A stretch of 44,164 bases of DNA from an uncultured Marinoscillum sp. Its GTDB lineage: Bacteria > Bacteroidota > Bacteroidia > Cytophagales > MED-G16. Under the pieces are notes generated by a model. It saw only the letters and a list, made by a program, of their open reading frames with translations, was not told where the DNA came from and did no database searches. Of this stretch, positions 8,045 to 16,536 are shown one piece after another. The stretch covers positions 1 to 44,164 of the forward strand of contig CACOMW010000009.1 in NCBI GenBank assembly GCA_902628365.1. The letters are read 5' to 3'. Made by a program: the position numbers and the translations under genes. Every line of letters begins with the position of its first letter. Within the stretch, counting starts at the first letter, position 1.

Positions 8045-9547
8045 TTAATTTTCAAATCTCTTAAGCCAATTTTTCCTCTTATCACTAAAATAAAATTCTC
8101 TAGATATAACAGGTGGAATATGGTGTTCTTGTAATTCAATCAATGATTCTTTTGGCAGTGGAATAGGATTTTTAGGTATTTTATTTCTAAAATCTTGAAT
8201 TAAACTAAAATAATTCTTATTATATGCTAAATTATTCCATTCTTCATCATCTTCTTCAAGGTTATAGAGTTCCTCACTTCCATCTACATAGTTTATATAG
8301 TGCCAATCTTTAAATCTTATTGAATAGTCAGCAAAATCATAGGTTGTTATCACTTCCCTATTTGTTAACTCGTTAGGATTTTTAAGTAGTGGAATTAAGC
8401 TGGTTCCATCTAATTTTGATTTTGGCTCTATTCCTGCAAGATCAGTTAATGTTGGATAAATATCAAGGAGTGAGGTTAAGCTCTTTACATCATTTCCGTT
8501 ACTACTACCCATCGGTAAAATTGAAATATTCTTAGGTACTTTCACCATAAGTAAAGTTCTAATTACATTTTCCCACAATGCGAATTTTCTCCAATGCATT
8601 TTTTCTCCCAATTGCCACCCATGATCTGAAGAAATAATTACTATAGTATTTTTAGCATATTTACTTTTTTTAAGATTTTCAATTAATTTTCCTACCATAG
8701 CATCAGCATAACTGACAGAAGCCATGTATCCCCTAATTGCATCTTTCCATTTTCCATTATCTACTACATTTTTATGGTAATTCCCTCCTCTTGAAATCAA
8801 TTCTTTAGCTCTTTCACCTAAATCTGAAGTATCATTCTTTAATAATTTCGGTAGCTCAATACTATCTAGTGGATACATATCAAAATACTTTTTTGGAACA
8901 TACCATGGCAAATGAGGTCTATATATACCACAAGCTAGAAAGAATGGTTTATTATGTTCTTTCTTGAAAAAAGAAGAAATATAATTGACACTTTTAAAGT
9001 CACCTGTTTGCTCATCATTTATTGATAACTCAGCCCAATCAAATGCAGAATACATATACTCAAATGGTTTCATATTGACTGGAGCATCGTTGGGAATATA
9101 ATTTTTTGGCATGTTTTGAGTTTGTGATGGAAAATAATCATCCCAACTTTCTGGATGAACTTGAGAATAATGATAAATTTTACCAGCACCTGCAGTAAAA
9201 TATCCATTTTCTCTAAATAGCTGAGGTAATGTTGTAGCTTTATTTAAAATTGGTACTTTTCTCCAGTCTTGGTAGTTAGAATACATTCCAGAATTGAAAG
9301 TATGGATGCCAGTCATCATAGTTGCTCGAGATGGATTACAACCTGGACTTGTACAATAATTTTTTGTAAAGTTTACTGACTCGTTAGAAAACTCCTCAAG
9401 AAAAGGAGTAAAAACTTTGTTATTACCAGACAATGGTTCATTCCAGTCATTTAGATCATCAATAGATACAAATAATATATTTGGTTTATCTATACTTTTA
9501 TTTATACAAGAAACAAATAATAGTAAAAAAAATAGAATGTTTTTCAT
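8045..9547 (-). CDS. Iduronate-2-sulfatase-like S1 sulfatase, lipoprotein
   Basis: A 500-residue type I sulfatase that should hydrolyse a sulfate ester on a sugar. Cys70 in PGCNPSRATMMTG is the residue converted to formylglycine, and Asp30-Asp31 in SIDDLNDW bind calcium. GKIYHYSQ (about 145), RPHLPW and SSDHGWQLGEKMHW (about 307-320) are typical of the iduronate-2-sulfatase-like subfamily (S1_7), which also acts on other uronic or fucose-type substrates. The lipobox FVSC (Cys14) anchors it. It lies 54 bases after the GH78 gene and is probably last in the acyltransferase-GH78-sulfatase group. The formylglycine-generating enzyme it needs is not in the window. Confidence 0.92.
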   Translation of the reverse strand: MKNILFFLLLFVSCINKSIDKPNILFVSIDDLNDWNEPLSGNNKVFTPFLEEFSNESVNFTKNYCTSPGCNPSRATMMTGIHTFNSGMYSNYQDWRKVPILNKATTLPQLFRENGYFTAGAGKIYHYSQVHPESWDDYFPSQTQNMPKNYIPNDAPVNMKPFEYMYSAFDWAELSINDEQTGDFKSVNYISSFFKKEHNKPFFLACGIYRPHLPWYVPKKYFDMYPLDSIELPKLLKNDTSDLGERAKELISRGGNYHKNVVDNGKWKDAIRGYMASVSYADAMVGKLIENLKKSKYAKNTIVIISSDHGWQLGEKMHWRKFALWENVIRTLLMVKVPKNISILPMGSSNGNDVKSLTSLLDIYPTLTDLAGIEPKSKLDGTSLIPLLKNPNELTNREVITTYDFADYSIRFKDWHYINYVDGSEELYNLEEDDEEWNNLAYNKNYFSLIQDFRNKIPKNPIPLPKESLIELQEHHIPPVISREFYFSDKRKNWLKRFEN

Positions 9548-9601
9548 CTAAATTATTCAATTGTAGATTTAAAATTATAAAAATATAACTTATGATGATG
9601 A

Positions 9602-12010
9602 TTAACCTGAAATTGTAATTTTATATTCTCCACTTTTCAACTTGAACTTTCCATCTTCTAAACCAATAATATTTTTTAATATTACATCGTTAGATCTTAC
9701 TTTTATTTTTTGCAAAGAAGAAACCGGTAAATATACATTAGCGGTACTTCCTTTAGGAATCTGAAATTCATAGATATATCCATTCGATTGTTTTTTCCAA
9801 TTAGAAACTACTTTTCCATAAGGAGAATGATATTTAGAATTTACATAATTTAATCCATTAGGAGTTGAGGGATTTAAGATAAATTCTTTAAAACCTGGGT
9901 TTTCTGGATCTGGCCTTATACCTCCAAGCCATCGATAATACCATTCAGTAACAACTCCAAACATAGGATGTGAATTTGAAAAAGTATTATCACTCTCTTT
10001 CCATGTTTCCCATATTGTAGTAGCACCTTGATCTATCATATGCCCCCATCCAGGATATTCTGTACTATTAACAATATCAAAAACAATTTGAGGGGAAATA
10101 TACTTAGAAGCAGATTCTAATATATATTTAGTTCCAAAAATACCAGTTGTAAAGTGTCCAGAAGGCCCGTTTAATATTGCTTTAAGTAAAGAATCTTTAG
10201 CCATTTCAACTTCATTTTGTGGAATAATATCATGATAAAGTAAAGAAGAAAATAAAGTTTGACGATTAATATTTTCATTTACTGGCTTATCCCAAAATTT
10301 AGTTTTTATAATTTTTTTAAGTTTATTAGATAAGTTTTTATATTTTATCTCATTCTCATTGTTTCCTAGCAACTTTGAAAAAAGGGTCATAATTTGAGCA
10401 GATTGAAGATAATGAAGGGTTCCAGTTAACTCTACAGGCACAGGTTCTAATGATTCATGGTCACTTAGACCAGCATCAACAATGCCATTTGGATGAATTC
10501 TTAAAACCTTATCCATCCATTCATTATTTAATGGATAAAGTTCTTGAATGATTTCTAGATCATTATAATAAACATATAAATAATATTGAGTAATAAGAAA
10601 TGCTGATTCCCAGCTCAAACCACAATATTTTATGCCTACATAAGGAGCAGTATCAACAAAAATAGAATCATTCATAGCATCTACCCAATCGTATATTGTT
10701 TTTCGATAAATGGATTGCATATCGAAATTATAAATAAAAGATTCACTTGTAGCATTCAAGTCACCTCCATACCCAAATTTTTCTCTTGCCGGACAATCCG
10801 ATTGGACACTTATAAGGTTTGCTAGAAATGTTCTTTCAACAGCTTTTTGAATTGAATTTATTAGTTCTGATGAAGTAGTAATATTGTTTTCATTTCTAAC
10901 ATTAGTATGCATAAATAATCCATAAACCTCATTTTTATCAGGTTTTTTCCTTAGCCCTTCAATTTCCATATATCTATATGCGTGATAGGTAAATTCAGGT
11001 TGATACCAAATACTTGTGTCTTCTCCAATTATATAACTGCCTGTTTGCCATGCAATATCAGGAGATCCTGGACCACCAATACCTTTTCTTTTTATTTGTC
11101 CAGTAACCGAAGTCATTGGATTAAGGTTCCCATCCTCATAAATTCTTTCTCCAAATCTAAAAGTAATTGTATCACCCTTTTTACCTTGTATTTTTAATTT
11201 ATAAGTACCTGTAAAATTTTCCCCCATATCAACAATCCAAATATCATTTCCAGAAGAATAAATTTCTTTTGGTTCTATTTCTTTTGTTATTTGAACTGGG
11301 GGGAAAAAACTTTTTTTCAATACTCCCCCAGGTGGTTCACTTATTTGAGCATTTTTCCAGTTTTCATCATCAAATTTTGAAGAACCCCATTCTTTAACTT
11401 CTTTATTTGCATCATAATGAGATCCTATATATACACTATTCTTTATTATCGGGCCATAAGAATATTTCCATGAAGAATCAGAAACTATTTCCTTACGCTT
11501 CCCATCTTTGAATGTTATAATGAGTTTTGATATAAATTTTGGTTTTCCAACATTTATTTCATTTCGTAAATTTATTCTACCCCACATATTTAATGGTAGA
11601 GGATTGTAAAATCCATTTCCAATAGTTACTCCTATTAAGTTTTTCCCATTCTTAATAAGTGATGTAACATCATATTCTGTATAATAAATTTTTTTTGAGT
11701 AATCAGTCCAAGCAGGATCTAAAATGTTTTTTCCAACCCTTTGATTATTTATAAATGCTAAATAATACCCAGCAGATGTGATATATAATTTTGCATTCTC
11801 AATATTATTTTCTACCTCAAAAACTTTACGAAAAAGTGGGGCTGGATCGTCTAAATAAAATAAAGAATCATTTTTTGGTAACTTTTTTTCATCTTGTATC
11901 CATTTTGCACTGCCATCTCTAAAAACACTTAATTCATTTTTTGAACTTTTATAAGAGCATGAAAAAATTTGAAATAAAATAAAGAAAAATAATCCTGATA
12001 AATATCTCAT
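9602..12010 (-). CDS. Alpha-L-rhamnosidase, GH78, lipoprotein
   Basis: An 802-residue GH78 enzyme removing terminal alpha-L-rhamnose. After the lipobox IFSC (Cys18) come two N-terminal beta-sandwich domains (about 30-380), with GYYLAFINNQRVGKNILDPAW typical of Bac_rhamnosid_N at about residues 81-101. The (alpha/alpha)6 barrel (about 385-715) carries SDCPAREKFGYGGD at 404-417; Asp405, Glu410 and Asp417 correspond to the acidic cluster of the family, and Glu668 in TTIWETW matches the general base. WYYRWLGGIRPDPENPGF leads to the C-terminal domain (about 725-802). Length is normal. It starts 8 bases after the acyltransferase gene, so the two are co-transcribed, with the sulfatase behind. Together they point to a sulfated rhamnose-containing glycan. 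Confidence 0.93.
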   Translation of the reverse strand: MRYLSGLFFFILFQIFSCSYKSSKNELSVFRDGSAKWIQDEKKLPKNDSLFYLDDPAPLFRKVFEVENNIENAKLYITSAGYYLAFINNQRVGKNILDPAWTDYSKKIYYTEYDVTSLIKNGKNLIGVTIGNGFYNPLPLNMWGRINLRNEINVGKPKFISKLIITFKDGKRKEIVSDSSWKYSYGPIIKNSVYIGSHYDANKEVKEWGSSKFDDENWKNAQISEPPGGVLKKSFFPPVQITKEIEPKEIYSSGNDIWIVDMGENFTGTYKLKIQGKKGDTITFRFGERIYEDGNLNPMTSVTGQIKRKGIGGPGSPDIAWQTGSYIIGEDTSIWYQPEFTYHAYRYMEIEGLRKKPDKNEVYGLFMHTNVRNENNITTSSELINSIQKAVERTFLANLISVQSDCPAREKFGYGGDLNATSESFIYNFDMQSIYRKTIYDWVDAMNDSIFVDTAPYVGIKYCGLSWESAFLITQYYLYVYYNDLEIIQELYPLNNEWMDKVLRIHPNGIVDAGLSDHESLEPVPVELTGTLHYLQSAQIMTLFSKLLGNNENEIKYKNLSNKLKKIIKTKFWDKPVNENINRQTLFSSLLYHDIIPQNEVEMAKDSLLKAILNGPSGHFTTGIFGTKYILESASKYISPQIVFDIVNSTEYPGWGHMIDQGATTIWETWKESDNTFSNSHPMFGVVTEWYYRWLGGIRPDPENPGFKEFILNPSTPNGLNYVNSKYHSPYGKVVSNWKKQSNGYIYEFQIPKGSTANVYLPVSSLQKIKVRSNDVILKNIIGLEDGKFKLKSGEYKITISG

Positions 12011-12018
12011 AAGTTTGA

Positions 12019-13125
12019 TTATAACTTTAAAAATATTTTTTTATCATAAAGATATTTAGCAGGCAAAAAACAAATAAATGTATAAAATATCGCCCAAAGT
12101 AAAGATGCAATTTTAGGATAAACACCAATATTAACCATACCTCCATAAATCAGGCTATTTAGTGAATTTTCACCTAAAAATTCATAAGCAAACCAAACCA
12201 ATAGTTGAGATAATGTATATATAGCTATTGAATTGCTGCCAAAAATTATACCTATTTTTAACCAAGATTGATATTTTAAAACATCACAAATCCAAATTAA
12301 TGAAGCTAGTACTAGAAATGCCCATCCAGATGTATACATAACATATGTACTTGTCCATAAGTTTTTATTCATTGGCATAAGCCATTCCCAAATAAAACTA
12401 TCAATTAAGCAAAAAACTCCAATCAAATACATCCAAATAATTTTTTTTTCGATTGTTTGTTTTGATATGATCAAATGACCTGCTAACATTCCAATAATAC
12501 CAGATGCAATTGCTGGAAACGTACTTAGTATCCCTTCTGGGTCCCATGTCCCCTGCCACAGTGATCCTGGTATTAAAATACTATCAACATAAGCAGCCAT
12601 GTTTTTCCCAGGTTCTAATATCCCTGGTCCAATTCCTGGAACAGGTATAAATTCCATAACAATATAATATCCAATCAAAAGAATAAGAGTTATTGAAAAT
12701 TGATGAAACCAAGTTGAATAATTATGCAATAATGCACAAAATAAATATACCAAAGCAATCCTTTGAAGTACTCCCGGTATTCTTATATCTGATAAGGGAA
12801 TGGTTTCTCCTAAACTTATAAAATGATGCATAAATTCACCAAATAAACCAAGAAAAAGACCTAAAGAAAATATTTTGATTGATCTGAAAATGATAGAAAA
12901 ATTTGATGAAGAAGTACCTTTATTTTTTTGAGATATAACTATTGATACACCAACAATAAAAATAAAAAAAGGAAATACAAAATCTGTTAAAGTGATACCA
13001 TGCCAATCAGCATGAAGTAGAGGAGGGAAAGTATTATCCCAGTCCCCAGGATCATTTACAATTATCATTAAAGCAATTGTAAAGCCTCTAAATGCATCTA
13101 ATGAAATTAGCCTATTTTTAGTCAT
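12019..13125 (-). CDS. Heparan-alpha-glucosaminide N-acetyltransferase-like membrane acyltransferase (DUF5009)
   Basis: A 368-residue integral membrane protein with about ten hydrophobic segments. The N-terminus RLISLDAFRGF is the signature of the COG4299/DUF5009 acyltransferases related to human HGSNAT, which moves acetyl from cytosolic acetyl-CoA across the membrane onto a terminal glucosamine. LLHADWHGITLTDFVFPF follows at residues 36-53; its first His (His38) probably aligns with the active-site His of HGSNAT. The C-terminal phrase NSIAIYTLS is also typical. In this gene cluster, with GH78 8 bases downstream and a sulfatase next, it may modify a glycan fragment in the periplasm. A 9-bp inverted repeat lies 2 bases before the start codon. 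Confidence 0.88.
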   Translation of the reverse strand: MTKNRLISLDAFRGFTIALMIIVNDPGDWDNTFPPLLHADWHGITLTDFVFPFFIFIVGVSIVISQKNKGTSSSNFSIIFRSIKIFSLGLFLGLFGEFMHHFISLGETIPLSDIRIPGVLQRIALVYLFCALLHNYSTWFHQFSITLILLIGYYIVMEFIPVPGIGPGILEPGKNMAAYVDSILIPGSLWQGTWDPEGILSTFPAIASGIIGMLAGHLIISKQTIEKKIIWMYLIGVFCLIDSFIWEWLMPMNKNLWTSTYVMYTSGWAFLVLASLIWICDVLKYQSWLKIGIIFGSNSIAIYTLSQLLVWFAYEFLGENSLNSLIYGGMVNIGVYPKIASLLWAIFYTFICFLPAKYLYDKKIFLKL

Positions 13126-13127
13126 AT

Positions 13128-13157
13128 TATGCTAATCTAATATTATTAATTAGCATA
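13128..13157. repeat. Inverted repeat directly before the acyltransferase start codon
   Basis: Perfect 9-bp arms, TATGCTAAT at 13128-13136 and ATTAGCATA at 13149-13157, with a 12-base loop. On the - strand the hairpin ends 2 bases before the acyltransferase ATG, so it would cover the ribosome landing site, or it could be a binding site for a dimeric regulator. It is not followed by a T run on either strand, so it is not a standard terminator. Confidence 0.5.
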
Positions 13158-13186
13158 TACAATCATAAAAAAATTTAGGTTTATAA

Positions 13187-14035
13187 TTATTTATTAGACC
13201 ACTCCTGTATCGAATCATTATTCATTTTAACATAATCTTGGTTATCAGCTTCTATTGAAAGTCTCAACGATCTCCTAGCTACCTCAATCGCTTCTTTGTA
13301 CATTTCATTTGCAGCTAAGATTAAAGACTGTTGTCTTAGTTGAAAAAATCTTGGGTTTTCAGTCATTTCCATGGCCTTATTTATCCATTTTAATGCAACA
13401 TCCAATTTTATATTTTCTTGTCTATAATATACTGCAGCAGCATAATAATCTGTAGCTTTTGGGGTACCACCCATAACTTCTTGTATACTAGCATCAACTA
13501 TTTGGCTAGTAGGAACATCAATTCTAACTTTTACATATGTATCATCCCAAGCAAATATTAGGTCTGCATTATTATTAGTAATATTATTAATTGAGATTGT
13601 GAAAGTTTCAATTTCATTTCCTGCAGTTATTTTATTTACTTTAAAGTTTGATTGAAATACAATTTTATTTTCATCCCAATCTCTTGGCACACTCCATAGC
13701 TCAGCATCAGAATAAAGTATTACATTCCATTCATTTTCATTTGGAATAGAGAACACAGAATAAGTTCCGTTTTTTATAGTAGATCCAGATATCTTAACAT
13801 CTGTAGAAAAACTTATTTTGGTACTACTATTCGCTCCGGTTCTCCATTTTTTTCCATAAGGAACTAAATTTCCAAAAATAGCTCTTCCTTTCTTTGAAGG
13901 CCTATTGTATTCTATATCTATATCTGTTAATCCAACAGTTTGTTCTAGTTTTGAACTCGTACTTGCAGCAGGTGTTTTAATTTGTGAAAAACCTGTAAAA
14001 GTGATAAAAAATAAAGTTATTAATATTAATCTCAT
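13187..14035 (-). CDS. DUF2911 protein with C-terminal helical (TPR-like) extension, secreted
   Basis: A 282-residue exported protein with a signal peptide MRLILITLFF...FSQ. Residues about 20-170 form the DUF2911 domain: GLTDIDIEYNRPSKKGRAIFG, LVPYGKKWRTGAN and STDVKISGSTIKNGTYSVF. The last 110 residues are helical, with DYYAAAVYYRQE, ALKWINKAME and YKEAIEVARRSL spaced like two TPR-type helical pairs. Function of DUF2911 is unknown. A second, shorter family member lies at 42416-43018. An ATG 30 bases upstream is in frame, but it sits inside a perfect -7 promoter element, so the start at 14035 is preferred. Confidence 0.85.
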   Translation of the reverse strand: MRLILITLFFITFTGFSQIKTPAASTSSKLEQTVGLTDIDIEYNRPSKKGRAIFGNLVPYGKKWRTGANSSTKISFSTDVKISGSTIKNGTYSVFSIPNENEWNVILYSDAELWSVPRDWDENKIVFQSNFKVNKITAGNEIETFTISINNITNNNADLIFAWDDTYVKVRIDVPTSQIVDASIQEVMGGTPKATDYYAAAVYYRQENIKLDVALKWINKAMEMTENPRFFQLRQQSLILAANEMYKEAIEVARRSLRLSIEADNQDYVKMNNDSIQEWSNK

Positions 14036-14062
14036 GATATTTAAAAATTTAAATTTAACACT

Positions 14063-14070
14063 CAAATGTA
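14063..14070 (-). promoter_or_regulatory. Bacteroidota -7 promoter element for the DUF2911 gene
   Basis: On the - strand this reads TACATTTG, a perfect match to TAnnTTTG. It would start transcription near 14057, 20-odd bases before the ATG at 14035 and downstream of the alternative ATG at 14065. No good TTTG -33 box is seen, only a T-rich stretch. Such a short motif also arises by chance in A/T-rich DNA. Confidence 0.5.
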
Positions 14071-14098
14071 ATTAATCATCTGTTTATTGAAAAAGATC

Positions 14099-16513
14099 TT
14101 ATTTATTCTTTTTAAGAATAGCATCATCGGGTTTTAATGGTTTATTTTTGACATGTTCCTCTAACCAGGAATCCATCTCATATAGCATATGTAAAATAGA
14201 TTCTTTAGCACGATACCCATGACTTTCTCTTGGTAACATTACAAGTTTAGATGTTCCACCATGTCCTTTTATGGCATTAAAAAATCTAATGCTTTGAACA
14301 GGAAAAGTACCTGAATTATTATCTTCCTCTCCATGGATAAGTAAAACAGGTTCATTTACTTTATCTGCATGCATAAATGGAGACATATAATTGTAAAGAT
14401 CAGGTGCCTCCCAATAAGTTCTCTCTTCTCTCTGAAAACCAAAAGGTGTAAAAGTCCTATTATAAGCTCCGCTTCGAGCAATTCCAGCTGCAAATAAATC
14501 TGAATGTGCAAGAAGGTTTGCTGTCATGAATGCACCATAAGAGTGCCCACCTACACCTACTCTATCTCTATCACCAATGCCCATATCAACAATTTTATCA
14601 ATTGCAGCTTCAGCATTCATAACAAGTTGTTCTCTAAAAGAATCATTTGGCTGATCGCCATCAAAACCAACAATAGGCATCTCAGTATTAGCCATGACTG
14701 CGTAACCTCTTAAAGCCCAAAAAATTGGAGATCCATAATTAATCCTAGTAAATCTGTAGGGTGAATTTCTTACCTGACTAGCAACTTTTTTGGATGTATA
14801 TTCTCTAGGATATGCCCATATAAGTACTGGTAATCTTCCTTCATTTTTTGGATTATATGTATCTAAAGTATAAACTATAGCACTTAAATCTATTCCATCT
14901 TTCCTCTTGTAGTTAATAACTTCTTGTTTAAGTTGCTCGAGTTTTTTATAAGGATTTTCAAAAAAAGTTATCTGTCTATTAGTATTTTTCTGCAGATCCC
15001 TAAGAAAATAATTTGGATTTTCAGACTTAGATTCTCTAGAGGTAATTAAAATATTTTCATTATCATTGGAAAGCTTTATAGGTCTTTCATAGTAAGGTGC
15101 CTGAGACCTAAATAAAATTTTACTAGAAACTGATTTTAGATCTAAAACACTGAGAAAAGGCCTGTAACCTTCTGGTGACCCGCCCTGTCCAATCATTACT
15201 ATAGAGTTTTTTCTAATATCAATAATATTTCTATTATATTCATTTTTTTTATAAATAGGATCTCCAGGATCTGAATAAATATCGTCATATTGTCTATCAA
15301 ATAATACTTTTTCAATATTCCTATCTTTAACATTAACTAATGATGTTACCTCGTTTCTGTTTTTCCATAAACGTTCTGTGAGAATAGCATAATTTCCTGA
15401 ACTCCATCTGATATTACTATACCTGAGTTTTGTTCTTAAAAGTTCCTCTTTTTTATCATTAAATGGGCTTTTTAATGTATAAACAATATCTCTTCCATCA
15501 GATTTTACCTTTGGATCACCATTATCATTTGCTTCAACCCAATAGAGTTCACTTTCCTTATCATTTCTCCAACTTACAGATCTAATTCCAACTCTAGTAG
15601 CATCAAAACCTATTGGTCTTACCTCATCTATAGGAATATCTGCAATAGTTTTTTCTTGTTTATTATTTAGATCTATAGTTTTTACTATATAAGGAAATCT
15701 ATAATAAGGAACTAAATAAGAAAACGGTTTCTTAATTTTTTTTATCAAAAGATAATCTTGATTAGGAGATAGATCATAATCTTTGATCATTCCTTTTTCT
15801 ATAAATTTTGATTTTTTACCATCAATAGAAATTTTATGTAATTCAATGCATGATAGATGTTCAAATAAGATCTCATCATTACTATTTTTAATTAAATCTT
15901 GATAAGTTCTTGAAGGAGCAATTTGATTATTAGTTTGTTGAATTATTGGACCAGAAGGAACGGTTCTAACAGAAGGTATATCTGAGTTACACCTTAAACT
16001 GACAAGTAAATCAGAACCTGAATTATACCACTGAAATGGACTTACTAATATATCGTTTAGATATTTATCTGAAACTTTTCTTGATTGTTTTGTTTTAATA
16101 TCAGTTATCCATAGCTCTACACCATCCTCAGTTGTATTAGTATAAGCAACCTTACTTTCATCAGGTGACCAGCTAAAAAAAGAAAATTTTCCGTTTTTTG
16201 GGTGATTCAGCTGAATATTCTCTCCAGTATTAATATCAAGTAAAGAGAAAGAGTTATAGTATGTCATTCTAGAGGAAGTATATCTTACAGGATCAATTCT
16301 TGTGCCTCCAATTCTCAATTCCTCAATTGCAAGATCTTCAATTGACTTATATCCATCTCTTCTTAGCATCAAAGCTAAATCACCATTATTATTAAAGTTT
16401 AGTGTAGGTTGTGGTTCTGCTTCAATCATAGAACTAATGACCTCTGGAGGTTTTTTATATTCTTGAGAAAATAATGGAAAACATATTATCAGAAAGAAAA
16501 ATATTTTTTTCAT
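14099..16513 (-). CDS. S9D family peptidase, glutamyl-endopeptidase-like, secreted
   Basis: An 804-residue prolyl-oligopeptidase-clan serine peptidase, exported by the signal peptide ending FSQ (residue 17). The N-terminal part (about 40-500) is a beta-propeller; TVPSGPIIQQ followed by SRTYQDLIKN at 201-210 recalls plant chloroplast glutamyl endopeptidase (family S9D) and its bacterial relatives. The C-terminal alpha/beta-hydrolase domain has Ser658 in GGHSYGAF, Asp731 in HGEEDNNSGTFP and His765 in PRESHGYR. It should cut peptides after acidic residues, probably as nutrient peptidase in the periplasm or at the surface. The DUF5916 gene lies 23 bases upstream, so both are probably one transcript. 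Confidence 0.9.
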   Translation of the reverse strand: MKKIFFFLIICFPLFSQEYKKPPEVISSMIEAEPQPTLNFNNNGDLALMLRRDGYKSIEDLAIEELRIGGTRIDPVRYTSSRMTYYNSFSLLDINTGENIQLNHPKNGKFSFFSWSPDESKVAYTNTTEDGVELWITDIKTKQSRKVSDKYLNDILVSPFQWYNSGSDLLVSLRCNSDIPSVRTVPSGPIIQQTNNQIAPSRTYQDLIKNSNDEILFEHLSCIELHKISIDGKKSKFIEKGMIKDYDLSPNQDYLLIKKIKKPFSYLVPYYRFPYIVKTIDLNNKQEKTIADIPIDEVRPIGFDATRVGIRSVSWRNDKESELYWVEANDNGDPKVKSDGRDIVYTLKSPFNDKKEELLRTKLRYSNIRWSSGNYAILTERLWKNRNEVTSLVNVKDRNIEKVLFDRQYDDIYSDPGDPIYKKNEYNRNIIDIRKNSIVMIGQGGSPEGYRPFLSVLDLKSVSSKILFRSQAPYYERPIKLSNDNENILITSRESKSENPNYFLRDLQKNTNRQITFFENPYKKLEQLKQEVINYKRKDGIDLSAIVYTLDTYNPKNEGRLPVLIWAYPREYTSKKVASQVRNSPYRFTRINYGSPIFWALRGYAVMANTEMPIVGFDGDQPNDSFREQLVMNAEAAIDKIVDMGIGDRDRVGVGGHSYGAFMTANLLAHSDLFAAGIARSGAYNRTFTPFGFQREERTYWEAPDLYNYMSPFMHADKVNEPVLLIHGEEDNNSGTFPVQSIRFFNAIKGHGGTSKLVMLPRESHGYRAKESILHMLYEMDSWLEEHVKNKPLKPDDAILKKNK

Positions 16514-16536
16514 AATTTATTTTTTTTAGTTAAAAG

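Noticed and set aside
10982-11197. Open frame on the + strand within the GH78 gene
   Set aside because: Antisense shadow of a clear GH78 reading frame, no start signal and no family match.
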